Assembly (NCBI GenBank): GCA_037013685.1
Contig: CM072887.1
Coordinates: 43,637,154-43,701,153, forward strand
DNA: 64,000 nt
DNA from: Acridotheres tristis
Taxonomy: Eukaryota > Chordata > Aves > Passeriformes > Sturnidae
Direction: 5' to 3'
Part shown: positions 14,901 through 29,900 of the stretch, piece after piece
Layout: the number at the start of each line of letters is the position of its first letter
How positions within the stretch are numbered: the stretch's first letter is position 1
Translations under genes and position numbers: made by a program
The notes under the pieces: model-generated
Told to the model about the DNA's origin: nothing
The model's database searches: none
Seen by the model: only the letters and a program-made list of their open reading frames with translations

Positions 14901-17900
14901 ATCTTTATTTGATGAAGTAACTTTTGGATTAAAAATAAATTAATTAAGAACTGTATTTTAAATACATAAGGTAAGAGCTGGAGCTCAAAGGGAGTCCCCA
15001 AGTCTGTTTCTCATCCTACAAACAGGAGAACAAGGTTTATTTACTCTTATAAAGCTACCCAGTGAATCACACAGCTAGTATGAAAAAAAGTGCTGGTTCC
15101 AAAAAAGCTGAGTCAGAACTGGTATCCCAGAACAACTTGCAAAAGCACAGGTGGCAGCTGTTCCCCCTTCTGGGGTTTAAATTCTCTGTATGTTATAAGA
15201 CCCTATATTGTGAAAAGATTACCATTGCATTTAAAATCTGTTGGGAAACTAGAGTTTATCTTCCCTCTCTTCAGCCTTAAAAATGGAATTTGGTTTTGGT
15301 TGAAGGAAGGGATCAAACTGAAATCCTTCAAGCTGGGCAAGGAATTGCTTAGCACTCGCCAAAAGTGGAGCATCAGCTCCATGGGAAAGTGGTAAAGTGA
15401 AGCTGGTGAGGTCATGGCTGGAGAGAAGAATGTTCCCTTTCAGGTCCAAGTCACAAAAGTGCAGTGTTGGACATAAGGGAAGGAACATAAAGCTGCTCTC
15501 CCACATCTTGCCCTATCCCTTCCAGTGGCTTTGGTAGAAAGAGCTGCTTTTTCTGGCTGTTCTGCAACAAAGAGACTTCAGGTGCACTGTGAATTAGGGA
15601 ACAGACATGAATTGTAATTCTTACTGGAGCAGAGAAAGTTGGCTTGTGACAGAGTGTAATACACAGCATGCAAAGTCACAAACTCAAGGAAAGTAATGTA
15701 ACTCTGCATTACTCTCTTCAAGATGAAGACTCCTCCGTCCTTGCTGAAGAACAGTCTTGGCTATAATGAGCAATAACCTGGATACATTAGCTGATCAAAG
15801 AGTAGCTAAACTTCCACCACAAAGCTGTCACAACAGAAGAAGAAAATCCTCAGCTGTTATCACTTATTTTCAAAAGAAAGAGGAACTTCCAGCCATACTG
15901 GAAGAGTGTGAATAGGTTTTGTTATTATGGAATTACTGTCAGGTTGCAAAGATAAAAATTCTAACAAGAAAAAAATCTCTAATCTCCATCCTATCCTGAC
16001 AGTTGCAGCTCTAGAGGTAGAGTCATTATTTCTCTTTTGTTATTTGTCATTATCCCTCTTCTATCTACTATTTGTGGACTCCTTTTTCCAAAAGGAATTT
16101 CTACAACTTGACTGAAAAAAAGGGCAAAGAGGGAAAAGATATCCCTTTTTAGGACAATCTTAGTCTAGCAAATACAGATCAATTCAGGCTTCCTTCAGAA
16201 AAAAGTTTTTAAATTACAGAGAAATAAACTAATTGAGTGACAACTACTGAATTTGATATTTAATGGTTCATTAAAAATGAGCTAAGAGCCAAATCACAAA
16301 GATTTTAACAGTGATCTGCAGCTACAATTCCTTTTCATCGTGATAAATTATCACTTCAGAATAAGTCTGCAATAGCAAAGAAACTAGTTTAGAACTGTGC
16401 ACTATCTTGTCCAAGGGATGAATCTGTAACTGAAACCTCATCTGTTAAATTGAACTCTGGATTAGACATAAGAAACAAAACACAAAACCCCAAAAAGTCA
16501 AAAGCACAGCACTTAGAAAATGCAGAAAAACCCGGTAATCATGAGCTGCAGCACAAACTCCTGAATTTCACTCACATTAGAACTCAGCACAGTTCGTGAA
16601 GCTCTGGTTTTTGTCCCTGTGAGATGGATCACAGCTAAAAGGCTGGTGGGCAGTGTTTTTAAGAAACATGAAACTCACCAACACAAGTCCGCCCATCTGC
16701 TGCAAACTGGTATCCCTCAGCACACTCGCAGCGGTAAGTTCCCGGCTGGTTGTTGCAGTCTGCATTGCTGCCACACAGCCCTGGCTGCTCTGAACACTCA
16801 TCAATATCTGGGGTATTAAAAGGATCTTGGTTATTACAAAAATGCATTTCATATGGATGCCAGAAAAACAGAAACTGGGCAACTCTAGATTAATAGCAGT
16901 CTTCTGTACTTAGGACACAGCTTGGATAGACCATACCTCTTAAGAGATATTAATAACCTGAAAATAAGTTTTGAGGTAACTGTGACCTCAGCTAATCTGC
17001 ACCAAAAAGAAGAAAACAAACCAGAAGAAGTTCTATCATGGAGTAATAAGGGGAAGGCACAGGAAATTGCAGAGGAAAGAGGAGCCAAAGAAAATGCAGC
17101 CTTAGGTGATCAGAAGCAATGATAACTACTAGGAGAGCGTGAACTCTAGGAAAAGCTTCCCCTTTCATTATCCATACACATCTCTAATCCACTGCTCCCC
17201 AACTCACAGCATCAGAGGACTGCAAGGGACAATGTGATGCCGTTGTTTTTCATTTGCAAGTTGATTAAAGGGTTGGAGTGGAAGGAGAGTTGTGCTTTGG
17301 GTTTTAAAAACCCCCAAAACCTTTTGAGGTATTAGGGATGACACATTTCATTAACACACACTTTCACCTCTTGAAAATGAGTATTAGTGCTGTGATTTGA
17401 TTGCAAGGCAAAACCCAAATACACTAGGAATACAGAGCTAGGCAGAGCTGGGAAACACGAGTATTTTTGAACAGAAATGGATTTTCAAAGAAGATCATGA
17501 AAAAGATTATTCCAATGAATTGCACATATCTGTACTCTGTCCACACGTGCATTTCCTATTTCTCATCTCCCTCGAGATCTTTTAACCTAGTTGACTCATT
17601 TTAACCAGAACTTGCATTACAGTAAATTTCTCTCAACTAAGTTCCCACACGTTTTATAAAAGGACAAACTGGGTGGGAAATATGCTTTGCAAGACAGGAA
17701 AACATACTCTTCAAGACAGTCAAACTTGCTTACTTTGATTATTGAGATAGATAGCCCAGCAACCCTCTAGCCTCTCAGGGCAGTTCATTTTGCTAGAATG
17801 GCTACTCCTAAAGATCAGTATACCCCAAGGGAAATAAATTCTACATTAGCTTTCATTTTGCAATTAATTGAAGTCTTCTGATACCGTAACAAACGTTTCC

Positions 17901-20900
17901 ATCTCCACGGAAGCCAATCGAACATTCACAGAAGAAACGATTTCCAGTTCCTGGACGGCACACGGCGTTGGTGTCACAGTTATGAGTGCCAGTGTAGCAA
18001 GGATTCCGGTTAATATCAGCAGAACCATCTGGCAAGAGAGATCATATTTAGCCTTGATGACTCTGTCCAAGTAATAGCAACCAGTTAAGGCCCGGAAGAA
18101 GGTTGCTCATAATACACATTAAACAAGGAAACACACTTTTTGCATTAGGAAGCAAGGGCCTTGCAGGTGATACCTTAGATACGTATTTAATAGCACCTGT
18201 ATTGTTTGTTACTTGCACAAAGGACTACTGAGTTAAAAGAGAACCACAAAACCTCTTTGAAGAGCAAAACAGAAAGAAAATTCATCTTCCAGCTACTGAA
18301 ACCAGACTCAAAACATGATTCTTAAGAGTTTGGTTCATTAATTTTAATTAGCAGAACTTTATTTTGTAACAAACAAAAGTGAGCACAGCCTGGCTTTTTT
18401 ACTCATCTGGTGTGCATTTTCAAATTGTCTCTTTGCTTTCTTTCTGATGTTAGTGCAAGATTGGATAGTTCATCTTAAAAAACCCCCTTTCATAAGCTGT
18501 CTACAATTCATAGATAAAATGCCATGTTTCAAGACAAATTATAGAAACTCATCCATGGTAAATCTCATTCCCCTCTTTTCTCTCTTCTCTGACAATGGCC
18601 TTCCCCCAAAAAATTAATAGAGGAACTACAAATTAGGTAAAGATGAACAACATATTCCATGCATCCAAGTGGGAATAGATTCAAGGTGGTATATTGAGAG
18701 TATTTCAAGGAATTAGACATAAAACCAAGTGAATTTCAAGAATAGAGCATCACTTAAATACTCTTTCTCAAGTAAAAAATACAAATTTTCAACATTTCCA
18801 TTTCTCTCCTTCTCTGGTGGATCTGGACTTCTACCGGCTAATGAAATTAGTTAATTTAACTCATTAACACCCAGCTAGAGCAGGCTAAAAAAATGGATGA
18901 CTGCTCTTAGTTACTCACAAAAGAGAATAAGCAAAACTTGCAATTGATACGTACCACTTATGGGGCCGATGGAGTTGCTCATGGCGTATCGCAGGATCTG
19001 CTCATCTCTGTTGTACAGGACAAACACACTGTCCACTGAGAGCTGCTGAGTGGCAGGAGTAGAAGGTGGGGAGTCATCGTGGATGCATTCATCAAAGGAG
19101 ATGGTCTGGCGCCACTGATAGGCACCCGTGTACGTGGAAGCAACTCCATCCCTTTCTGGCTCTGTCACTGTGTACTCCCTTGAGGATGATGAAGTGATCA
19201 CTACGACATGACAGCAAACATACTGATCAGAGCAGAGACCAAAAGCACGCTGTCAAATGCTATCTGTAGACTTGGGATGCAGTCCGTGTAGTGCAGATGG
19301 GAATTTCAAAGGCTAGGGACTATGAAATTGGATGTATTTCCATGCAACAGAACAAGCACTTGAATACACTTACTCTGCTCTCAGGTATCACAGCTTTCAG
19401 AAATTAGTAATTTGATTTACTTTGACATATTTTAAAAATTTAACCTTACTTTTTGGGTTTCCAAGTAATGAAAGGAAAACTCAGCAAACTCAGAGGTTCC
19501 TTTAGGTGGACTTATATAACTTATTCCCAAGCTAAGGACAAGAGCCGTCTCACCAGCCTAAACTATACCCACTTTTAGTTCATTGTAAGCTATTAGCCTT
19601 GGACTTTAACAGAGCCATGAAGAAGATGCACGTCTGAGAGCTCCTGTATGCTTCATAACAGTTTTCTGTACTGGGAAAAACTATGAACAAAACTCTTCAA
19701 AAAGATCTGGGCTTGTGGACCCTCCCACCAACAGAAAGGTCCTCAGAACACCACTATTCTTTGTTTGGACACCAAAACATACCTATATCAATCCACTTGC
19801 AACAGCTGCCTAAAGCTGGATTTCTGCTAAGTCCTTTAGATACGCCATAGGACAGCAGAATTGCAGCTGTTTAAGTCCTGGTAAATCAAATCCAGCCTGA
19901 CGGACACCTCCCTCCAGCCTCTGACTTTACCTCCATGGAAACAGCATTTCTGCCAAGTAGACAACTGCTCTGTAGAGCAGACGCTGCCCAAACTCTCAAG
20001 TTGTTCAGCACAAAGCAGAAGCTTCCTGCTGCTTCCACTTTTTCCTCCTCCCAGTCCAAAACAATAGGCAAAGCACAAATGGGTTCATCACTAGCTAGCA
20101 AACCTAGACATTAGTGAATATAAGGCAGTAAGGATGTAACCACACCATTTTCTATCTCTAAAACCAAAAGTGCACCCTTGAAGCAGAGTACAGTCTCTCC
20201 AGTATTCGTGTGCACACGGGTGCACCACAGGCTGCTTCGTCTGTATTGCTCTTTGACAGCTGGGCTGGCTGGCCAGCAGCAACAATCCAACCTCACTTCT
20301 TTACTTTCTGTATTGAAACACTCATAATTTTATCCAGGAAGAGGAAAGCAAAATAAGTAAGCATATCAAAATTGCCCTGTAAATAATGAGTGAAGAATGG
20401 TTTTCTTAGGAAATCTAGGATCAATGATAAAGGAATTAAGAGAGAGGGGAGAGGAGTATTGAAGAAACAATGTAGGAAACTGATAAGGGAATTAAGAGAG
20501 AATTTCTCAATTGGTTGTTAAAATTCAGCTCAAATACTACTGATAAATGCTTGCAGACTCATTGTAATGAAGTTTACATGAGATATAGTGGTAAATAATG
20601 GGTTTAGTCTCATCAAAGATCACAGCTCACTTAATGACATTACCACAAGAAGCTATATGCCAGTACAGCTCCTAGTAAAGGGCTGTGGACTTACAGAGAA
20701 AAACTTTGCAACTTGTATAACATCAACAGCGTAAAAAAAAAGCTAACAAAAAGGGAAATCAAGCGTGTTTTGCAAACAGCAGCTCACAGAAAGTTAAACT
20801 TGTAATTTTCGATAAAAAGATTAGAAATATTTGCATTGTCCCACTCAAAATCCACCTTCTTTTGAAACCTTTCCTTAAGAGGTAAAATGCAACTTTCTGT

Positions 20901-23900
20901 AAGTCAAAGGGTCCTAAACACACTTGTTAAAAAGGTAATAAAATAATGTTTTTCAGATTGTTTTAGTCTCTGCTTTGTGCACTTTCTTATAATTTCATTC
21001 TACGGAACCTTACCAGAACTAGAAGTGTGGTAGAGTTCAGTGTACGGCTCTATATGGACTGATGCCCCAGATGGGATCTCAGGTATTCTGCCCTCCATTT
21101 CTGTGCTGATGGTAAGGTGACCATGCTCATCAATGCCACTGAACTTCTGCTTTACAACCAGCTTCTCATTGTTGCTGAGAAAAGTTACTTCTGTTTGCCG
21201 TGTAAACTCACCACCTAAAGAAAGAGAATTAGTTAAACACTAAACTTAATTGAAGTTTCCAACTCCTTCTATTCCAAATATTGCTTCTAGTAGATAAAAT
21301 ATAAATTACTACTGTCTGCAAGTTTTGATTTAGCACAGTTGCTAATGTCTTGTGTTTCTAATGAAATAACTTTCAGAGGTATACTGATAATATACTTGGA
21401 TACAGCAAGCAAATTTTTTTAAGCACTGAACATGATAAATCACAAATAAACCTGAGGCAGCCAGCTTTTATTAAATTTAAAAAGAAGTTCTGACTAACCT
21501 AATAGCAGTAGACCTTATCCAACCATTTAAAAGGACATTTTAGAAAAAATTTCCATTAGGAGTACAGAGAGTTAAAAAAAAAATCAAAATCCAGTACATC
21601 TGTTTTCAAATCAAAGCCAAGTGAAATGTATGTTGTAAATTCCAGAACAAGCTTCAAACATACCAAAACCAAGAAAATCCCAAACCAAAAAGTTGTGCTC
21701 AACGAAATTCATATTACAAGTCTGTAAAGGATCAAATTTTTAAAAGAAACATGTGTTCTCCTAGAAGAGATTGAATCTACAGCTTGAATTCACAGCACCA
21801 CAGCCAACCAGATTTGGCCTTAATCTCTTATGAAAAGCTCAAATTGTAAGCAGGGGTTTCCCTCAAACTAGCTAACAGAATCATTTGCATGTCATGCAGC
21901 AGCTGTTTCTGTAAAGTGTTTCAGACCCTATATATGGTAAACAAGAAAAATTGTGAATTTTTTGTGAAATCTGATAACAAAAAAACAATTTGCAGCTCAG
22001 AATAGATGTGTTTTCACACTATATTGCTTCTAAATTCACATTTCTTTTCTACCAAGACAGAGAAAAGCAAAGCAATTTTGAACATTATTTTAATTTAGAA
22101 GTTACCAGTAATGCTGAATCCATTTTTATATCCTTGCTGTTCCACAGCAAACATCCATCCTATGATACCTCCAATAGAGGCAAGAGGTAGTAAAGAATAC
22201 CCCAAAGTCTCTGGGATTGTGCTGATAGCAGTGTAAGCACGCCCTTGGTTCATCACAACATAGGAGTGGAGATCAGTGTTCTCAAATACAACTGGAACTG
22301 GGTTGTTTCCTACAAAGATTCTTCCTCTGACCTTGCCGTTGACTCTCTGAGGAGAACCTGGCAAATCAATACAATGCATCAGAACAAAATAACAGTACTC
22401 TCAGAGTCTCCAAGGAACATGTCCAGAGTGCTCACAATGTTCAGTGTTTAGTGTTGAAATAAATGGCAAACAAATACTCACAGAGTTCAGACAAGAAATT
22501 GCAACGTGTTCACTTGCTTATGTAGGTACATGCATGTGTATTGTCTAATGTGAAGGATTAAATGGCCAAATTTGCCTGAAGAGATTTGCCCTTTATACTC
22601 ATTCAAAGTTCTTTCTGTAAGGATAACTTCATAACACTGTTACAGTATATCTGATAGTAAGTGGCAGACAGAAGCTTCTTAAGATCACACTTCATATCAA
22701 TACACACTGAATGTGAATTTTTTCATTCTCTGTAAGGAGGCTAACACCATTAGGCATTAGAATAATTGATTCTCTATTACTCTAACTTATTACATTTCTT
22801 GGCTCTGAACTATTGGCTATCTTGAAGATTGTCAGTGTTATACAGGAGTAGCTATTTTGGATTGCTAATTTTCTCCTGTACATAATTTCCCACATGGAAG
22901 TTTAAATTTCATTATCATCACATCCTTCTTTTCTTTCTATGGAAAATCCAATTTTATGAACTGAAAGCTAAGTATTAGCTTGCTTTCCTAGGTTATAAAA
23001 CACAGTCTTGCAGTAACTATTTGAGCTGTTGAAATGCATCCATACTCTGAGCCAAATCACTACAAGGATTACAAGTGCATACATAAGAAATTCCTTTATG
23101 GATTTTACATGGGAACAAAGTTTAAATGGGTATTTAACAGAAATCTGGCAGATCACCCTTTAGTAAAGCAGCTTAAGAGTCAAAGAGGAGCCATGCTCTT
23201 TGGTTCAATGATCAAAGTGAATTTGTTCACCACTTTGAACTGTCCATTTCTAGAGTGAGGACCATATCAGATTATAACATGTTGGAACTTCATGACTAAT
23301 TCTAGGAAATACCACTGGATGTTATGACTTATTTTAAATAATGTCAGTTACAGAAGAAGTTTATTTTTCCTAGAAAGTCACATTAAAATGCATAAAGCAT
23401 AAAACTGACCACTCAAAACAATTTGCTTCACTCAAAAAACTATTTTAAAAAGTAGCTCTCACTGATTCAAATGCTTTTCACTATATCTCAGTGGTAAGTC
23501 TTTCAAAAAGTTTTTATTGGGTCTATTCTGGAATTGAATACAGGTCACCTCATTCAAGAATGCCGTGTGTAATTGTTGCTTATGTATCTAAATTTCAAAC
23601 CAGTTACCTTCTGCTACACACTGTCTGCCATTTCCTTTGTAACCAGCAATACAACTGCAACAAAACCCGTTGGGATAATCCTTGCAAATAGCGTGAACAG
23701 AGCACTGGTGACGGTTGTTAGCACAGGTCTGTTGGACATCTGTGTGGTAGCGAAACACTGTGGAAAAAAGACCAGACATTTAATTACATATAATTACTGT
23801 GGTATTCACATATCCTTGGACTAATTTAGAAGTGTCTCTGGACTCACGTGATCACCTTTTCATTTTCTCTTTAAGGAAAACGAACTATTGCAATTGCTAT

Positions 23901-26900
23901 TGGCTAACTTTGCAATGTGCAAATAACTTTCTACTATTTTACAGAAAACATCAGGGCTGTTTAATTATTTAGTTAGAAAACTTTGATCCTATTGACTTCA
24001 GCAGATCTATATTAACACAGATCAGTTAAAATTCCTGTCAAAGGTAAACGTACAATAACTTCAATTTGTCCTTGTTTCTGAATCAAAACAAAAAGGGGAC
24101 TTCCCAACTTCAGAACAAAACATATCAGTACAGTACCCAGGACTGTGCAGCAACTAATGCGCCCTGTAATCCTAATAGTTTTACCCTGTTATTTAATGGA
24201 TAGCAACTCTTACATCTGAAATTTCTCGAAATGCTTTGTTAGAACTTAGAATTGCTAATTCCACCCTTCTAAGACTTGAGGCTTTATTGAATCACCTGAA
24301 TTCAGTAACACATTTGAGAAAGGTCTGTGAGCTTGACTAGGGAACTAGTTTATTAGACTGGCAACAACTGCATCTGAGATGACATCCAAACAAACTACCT
24401 CAATGAATAACACAAACTTACAATGTGTCCAGATTTTTAGATATGAAGCTAATGAGAAGGAAACACTGTTTCTTTTGTAATTCAATTTCTTTCACGCGCC
24501 TTTTTTGCAGCCTGTCCATGTTAGAAGCAGCTAAACTGTACAAAAGACTTTACCTATTCCAGTTTCATCAAATTCTTCCACATCTATGACTTGAGGTGGC
24601 TGTGGGGGAAACTGCTGGATCCGAAACTGGCGAGGTGGAGCTTTTGCTGTCGGGAAATTTTGAGGACTGTAAAAAGACTCAGTTGAAGGTGTTCCTGCTA
24701 CATCTCGGTATGAAGTCAGAAAGTCTTCTGCACCTAACTGAGGAACGCTGTATGTGACAAGGTGCTGATCCTCTTCAGCGCTGTCTGTACTACTTGTGAT
24801 ATACTGCTGTGTTATTTCAGTGGAACCATAGTCAGACATAAAGGGCTTAGAAGTCATCTCTTGATCTTCTTCGTTGGGCTCTATGCTCTCCAAGACATTG
24901 CTGATTTTGGCAGGCACAATACTCTCAGATGAGCTACCAATCTCAAACACCCAGATGCCTTGCTTCCCAGCATTGCTGCTTCTGTCAAAGAGAAGCACAT
25001 GCCAAATAAAGCAAGTTGTGTGGTATTTCTAGCCTATACAATGTTATCCTTCACTGCAAAGTGTCAGGACAAAACTTTCTAATTATCTTATCTACATTAC
25101 ATACTTACCTACAGGTACAGTTTATTCAGCTGTAGAACACCCCTGACAGTTTGGGTAACATTTTTTTTCCTCCTCATCCAGAGCTCTGCTGAGAATGTCT
25201 ATGTTTGTTGTCTCCAAAGTGGTGGGAACAGAAGATTTTAGGGCCACAAAAATCTTGCTACCACTAACTAAAACTTTCTAACTCATTCCCTTTCCTGCTT
25301 GTTCACTCTTTCTTTCAAAAACAACCTGCCTAGGATAGATTATGAGGAGTTGAAGTCTAAGTGGTACTATTTAAAGAAGAATTAAGTATACGAGAGTTCC
25401 TACCAGTGGCAATGAGAATATGGACTTTTAACAAATTTCACCAAATTCCTCCAAGTCCTCAAGGGGGTGGATATTTATCAGTGGCAGATCTTGTGATTTC
25501 TCATGCAATAGCTAATGGGATCTTATTAGATCTCATTGATTCATGCTACAGTAAAAAAAAAAACATGGAACTCTGTTGTTTTCTTGAGGAGTTTAGACAA
25601 AGAAAAAAGCGTACTTGCACAAGTTTCTAATGCTGTCTTCATCATTAGCAATGACATTGTAGGATCCTGGCTTTTCCCAAAAGTAGTAGTTTGTAGAGGC
25701 TTGACTAAAGCCAACCGTAGCAGGAATATTTTCATCGCCATTCTTGGAGTATGTGCTATAGAACTGCAAGCTATCTTCTGGATAAAGGAAAATGGCATAG
25801 GAACTGGAATCAGAAGAGGCTAAGACAGCCTGGAATGTGTTTCTCTGTGGAAAAGAAATTAATACATGTTTACTCACTTAAAAATAGTCAAGAAATATAT
25901 TTTTTTAAAAAACACAAAATGAAAATCAGAATTCTCATTAAAAAGAAAACATTAACGAAAGTAACTAAAATCTGTAGGAAATAGGCTGCCCAAAGTATAA
26001 CAGTTTTAAGTTCTGTAATGTTATAGGATGCTATTTCATTTCCTTAAAATAACAGAAGTAATGTGCTAGACTAAATTAAAAAATCTGTAAAAAGAATGTT
26101 TAAAGTTCAAGTTTCATGTTGCTAAAGTCTTCTGCCATAGGAGCACTCCTGCCTACTGTAGGAACCACTGGGACAGCACCTCAGACATCAACTGCTCATT
26201 GTTACTAGGGTGCAGAATTGTTACTATAAACACAATTCTTGTGCCAAGTTCAGCAAAAGAAATTAGTTGTTAACATAAAAAGATGTGCTAAGTAATGTAA
26301 TGTTCTCATCCACTTTGATAATTATGGTGTACAAAGTTACATATCCTTGCAGGATAGTACCTGAATGGTTTAAAAAGGGAGAAATTATTTGTGAATAAAA
26401 ATAAAAATAATCTGTTTCTTAATCCAATACTAGCTACAAAACATGAGCTTTTTCTGAATGCAATATCATGTGTTCAAAATGGGCTTAAGATCCTACTAGT
26501 CCATATAGTTATCTGATTTTACACAGTTTGATGTCAAAATTACTTAAGAGTCTGCTGAAAAATGCAAGACAGCAGGATTACATTGCACAGAGGGAGGTCA
26601 GGATATTCTAGTTCAGTTATTATCACACACATTTAACACTCAAAGTCATTAGGAAACAACAAAATTAGCAATGTAGTTTCAAGCATTTTCTTTTGAATTA
26701 ACAAAACATTATTCAAATAAATCTCAAGTAAAAGTTCTGGAAACTCCTATTTTACTATAGCCTTTTCAACGATAATAAACATTCTTGGGTCTGCAAAATT
26801 CATTTAAAAACAAAGAACTCCAAGACTTCAAAGCAAAAGGTTACAGTGTTACACTTTAGCTGACCATGTGTCCAACATTACTTAAAGCTCTGATTAACAT

Positions 26901-29900
26901 TCACCTTTTCTTCCAAAGCATGATCTTCTCCTGGTGCCCGGAAAGGAGCCACAAACTTCCAGGTGACAATAACAACGCTGCTGGGATCAAAAGCGCTCTC
27001 AGGAAAACCTCTTTTAATATAGTCTGATGCAAGTTGCAAGACATCTGAGGATGAATCTTCCCTGTAATACACATTTCCACGTCCATCTGTTGTGTCCAGG
27101 TCAGCCATAAAAGGAGCAATAGCCCCAAAACTCACTGGGAATTGACCAAGGTATTTTTCTTCACTTGAGGGTTCATTCACTGCAATAATCCCATTAGTGG
27201 TAACCTAAAAAAAGAAGAAAATTATAACACAAATACTCTTCATACAACTGTTTCACACATGTGCTCCAGATCACAATATTTTAATTTTAATTCCAGAAGA
27301 AATTTAATCAAAAGTCAGTTTTGTACTTAAAAAGTAACTGTGGATGTTTAAGCTTTTGTTTTTTATCCCATGCCAGGAGTCCTGAGATGTCAGTTGCCCA
27401 AAATCAGAGGTCAACTTTACAGATATTACAGCCCTTTTTTCCTAGATAAAGATTTCAGCTATTTAAATTTCAGACACCTATTGACTCTTCTAACAAGGAT
27501 GTTCATAACCTTCCTACCAATGCTTCAGAAACTGATAGAATTTCTGAGCAAAGAACTAATTCACACATAAATGCCAACCCAAAAAACCCTGTTTCATGCT
27601 TATATATTGTAATAGCTCGCATGAAAGTCTTTTGGGAAGACATACAGATTTCTCTTTGCCTAGCCAGGACTGCTTTAATTTTTACTTCACTACAACCACC
27701 CTCCCAGGAACTTCTTTGTTACTGTGCAAGGCTAACAACAAGCTGCTACTCACTCTTAATACATTCTGTGAGCACAGAGCACAGCTCTTATATCAGAGGC
27801 TTTAGACTCTAGGAGACAGAATTTCCACAGCAGTTATAAGCCACCCTATAAATTCCTTTACAGCTGAGTGCCCTGACACAGCCTGATAGGAAAATGGGTC
27901 TAATACTTGAAGGGGGGTGGGGAAAGGAATTCACACAAGTGAAACACTTGGTCTGCAAATGCATAGGTACTGGCTCAAAGAGATTCAACCTATCAGTGAG
28001 ATGATGATTCACAGTCAGCCACCTCTGACTGAAACTGAGATAAATACATACATACAGTAGGTGCTAGGGCATATCCAAGTGAGACAGCCAAACTCCACTG
28101 GCAAACCAGAGCTGGCTCCCACACACAGACTTACAGGTGTCAAGCCTTGAGCTGGTGCACAAAGTGCTCACACAGAGCTTTTTGTGCCAGGCCCTTCCAC
28201 CAGCTGTGTTTGGGACTGACTCAGCCACATACAAATCCACCTCCAAGTCTTGGACTACTTGATAACAGGACACATCTGACTCCCTGCAGGCAGCCAGGCA
28301 CTCACTCTGGAGCTGCTGCCACATACACAGGGGACAAAAGGGGACAGAGGTCCCAGAACTGTCCCTATAAGCTATGAAATTAAAACTGCAATCTCCCACA
28401 TATTTATCTCACTCACAGGAATTCTTGTGAGTCCAAGGAGAACAAACAGTTGCTAGATCTTTTTACACAGTCAAGATACCGTCAACATGATAAAATCTTT
28501 ACAAGTGCCTAGAAGTGGGTCAGAATAGCCACTGACTCAGACTGCAAGGCCGCCTAGCCCAGTGGCCTGTTGCCAGCTGTACCTGCTAGCTTGGAGAATC
28601 AGCAAAACAAGAGGACATGCACATACTTCTCCAGTGAGCCTCCAGCTGCATCCATCTCAAGGGATTCCCTGTGGTTTGAGTATTTTTCATTGTCAGTGTA
28701 TCTCTATCGCTTATTTGTTGAGTCTTCCTTTAACACATATAAACTCTATGCATCCACAAAATCCTTTGAAAAGGAACTCCACGAATTTGTGACTCATATC
28801 CTCAGGTCTCTCCAACTTCTGTTTGCTTTCAGTCTGGCTTCCAGCTTCAGCTACATTTGATGGCCTTAATTTTTGTGTTGGGAAATACAAAAATTCTACC
28901 CAGTCTCTCCCACTATGTAATTTCTCCTCCAGAGTGAAGAGCCTCAGCCTACCCATGCACTCCCTAAGAGCTATCCTCTGTCTTTGATCACTCTTATTGT
29001 CTCCACATATTTCTTCACCCTTTTCCATCTATAAATTTGTAAACAAGGAGGCCAGTAAGAGGCCCCACATATTCTTCAAAGAGAAATTATGGTCTCTGCA
29101 AGCCCATCAAGGATGCTGGCTACAAGTGCCTCGGCAACATCTATAAAATCTGGACCACCACTGCTGCTACATAACAGTACATCAGAAAAAGTGTAGTATG
29201 AGAACTCATGATGCAAATCACTCCTCCATATACAAGAAACACCTATACCTTGAACTCTCCTTTGGCTATCCAGAGGGTCAGAGCATGTCCCCTGCCACAG
29301 ACCAGTGGTCAGCCAGCTTGTTGTATAACTGGATAATGTTTATCACAAACCATTAGCTAAACTTAGCAAATAGTTCCCACAGCATATCAGAATTTATTTT
29401 AAAAGTGGCTTGACATATGTTGACTGTTTTCTGCAGATGTATAATTTCATTAGCAGCTAGAGTGTAAAAAGTTAAGAGCATGTAAAAAAAATATAGGTGA
29501 GCTGGCTTTATGCATGAACAGTATATCTAAGGTATATAAGCAGTAAATAATCTGTGCAAACATTTTGGGAAAGCAGGTCATGTTAGAGAGGGGGAGAAGA
29601 AGCTGAATATTGTGATAATTTTTACACTACTCATTTATGAGTTGACAGTGGCCACAGATCCTAAGGTGAGCTATGAATCTGAGGAATAAAGGACTAAAAA
29701 CACAGCATGGGTTACCTCTGTACAGACCCTAAAACTGGAGTCAGACACGTAAGAGAAATCTAGTCCAGAAAATTTCCCAGAACTCCTACAACATCTGTAC
29801 ACTAGAAAATCCTTCATATCTCTGTAAAGCAAAGCTAAAACATGACCTGAAAATTAAAACCCACCAATTATACTATACCACTGGAAGACAGGATGGAGAA

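Larger units (their letters stand above)
16808..26904 (-). other. NID1 introns 2-9
   Basis: Eight introns of about 0.6-1.8 kb (16808-17884, 18029-18954, 19201-21013, 21215-22105, 22358-23607, 23758-24553, 24982-25614, 25845-26904). All have GT-AG ends on the minus strand. They are AT-rich with no recognised repeat, RNA or extra exon. Confidence 0.7.

Noticed and set aside
24531..24553. Read-through of NID1 exon 4 past the donor into intron
   Set aside because: The frame continues a few codons, but nidogen similarity stops at ETGI and a GTAAAG donor restores the correct codon with exon 5.
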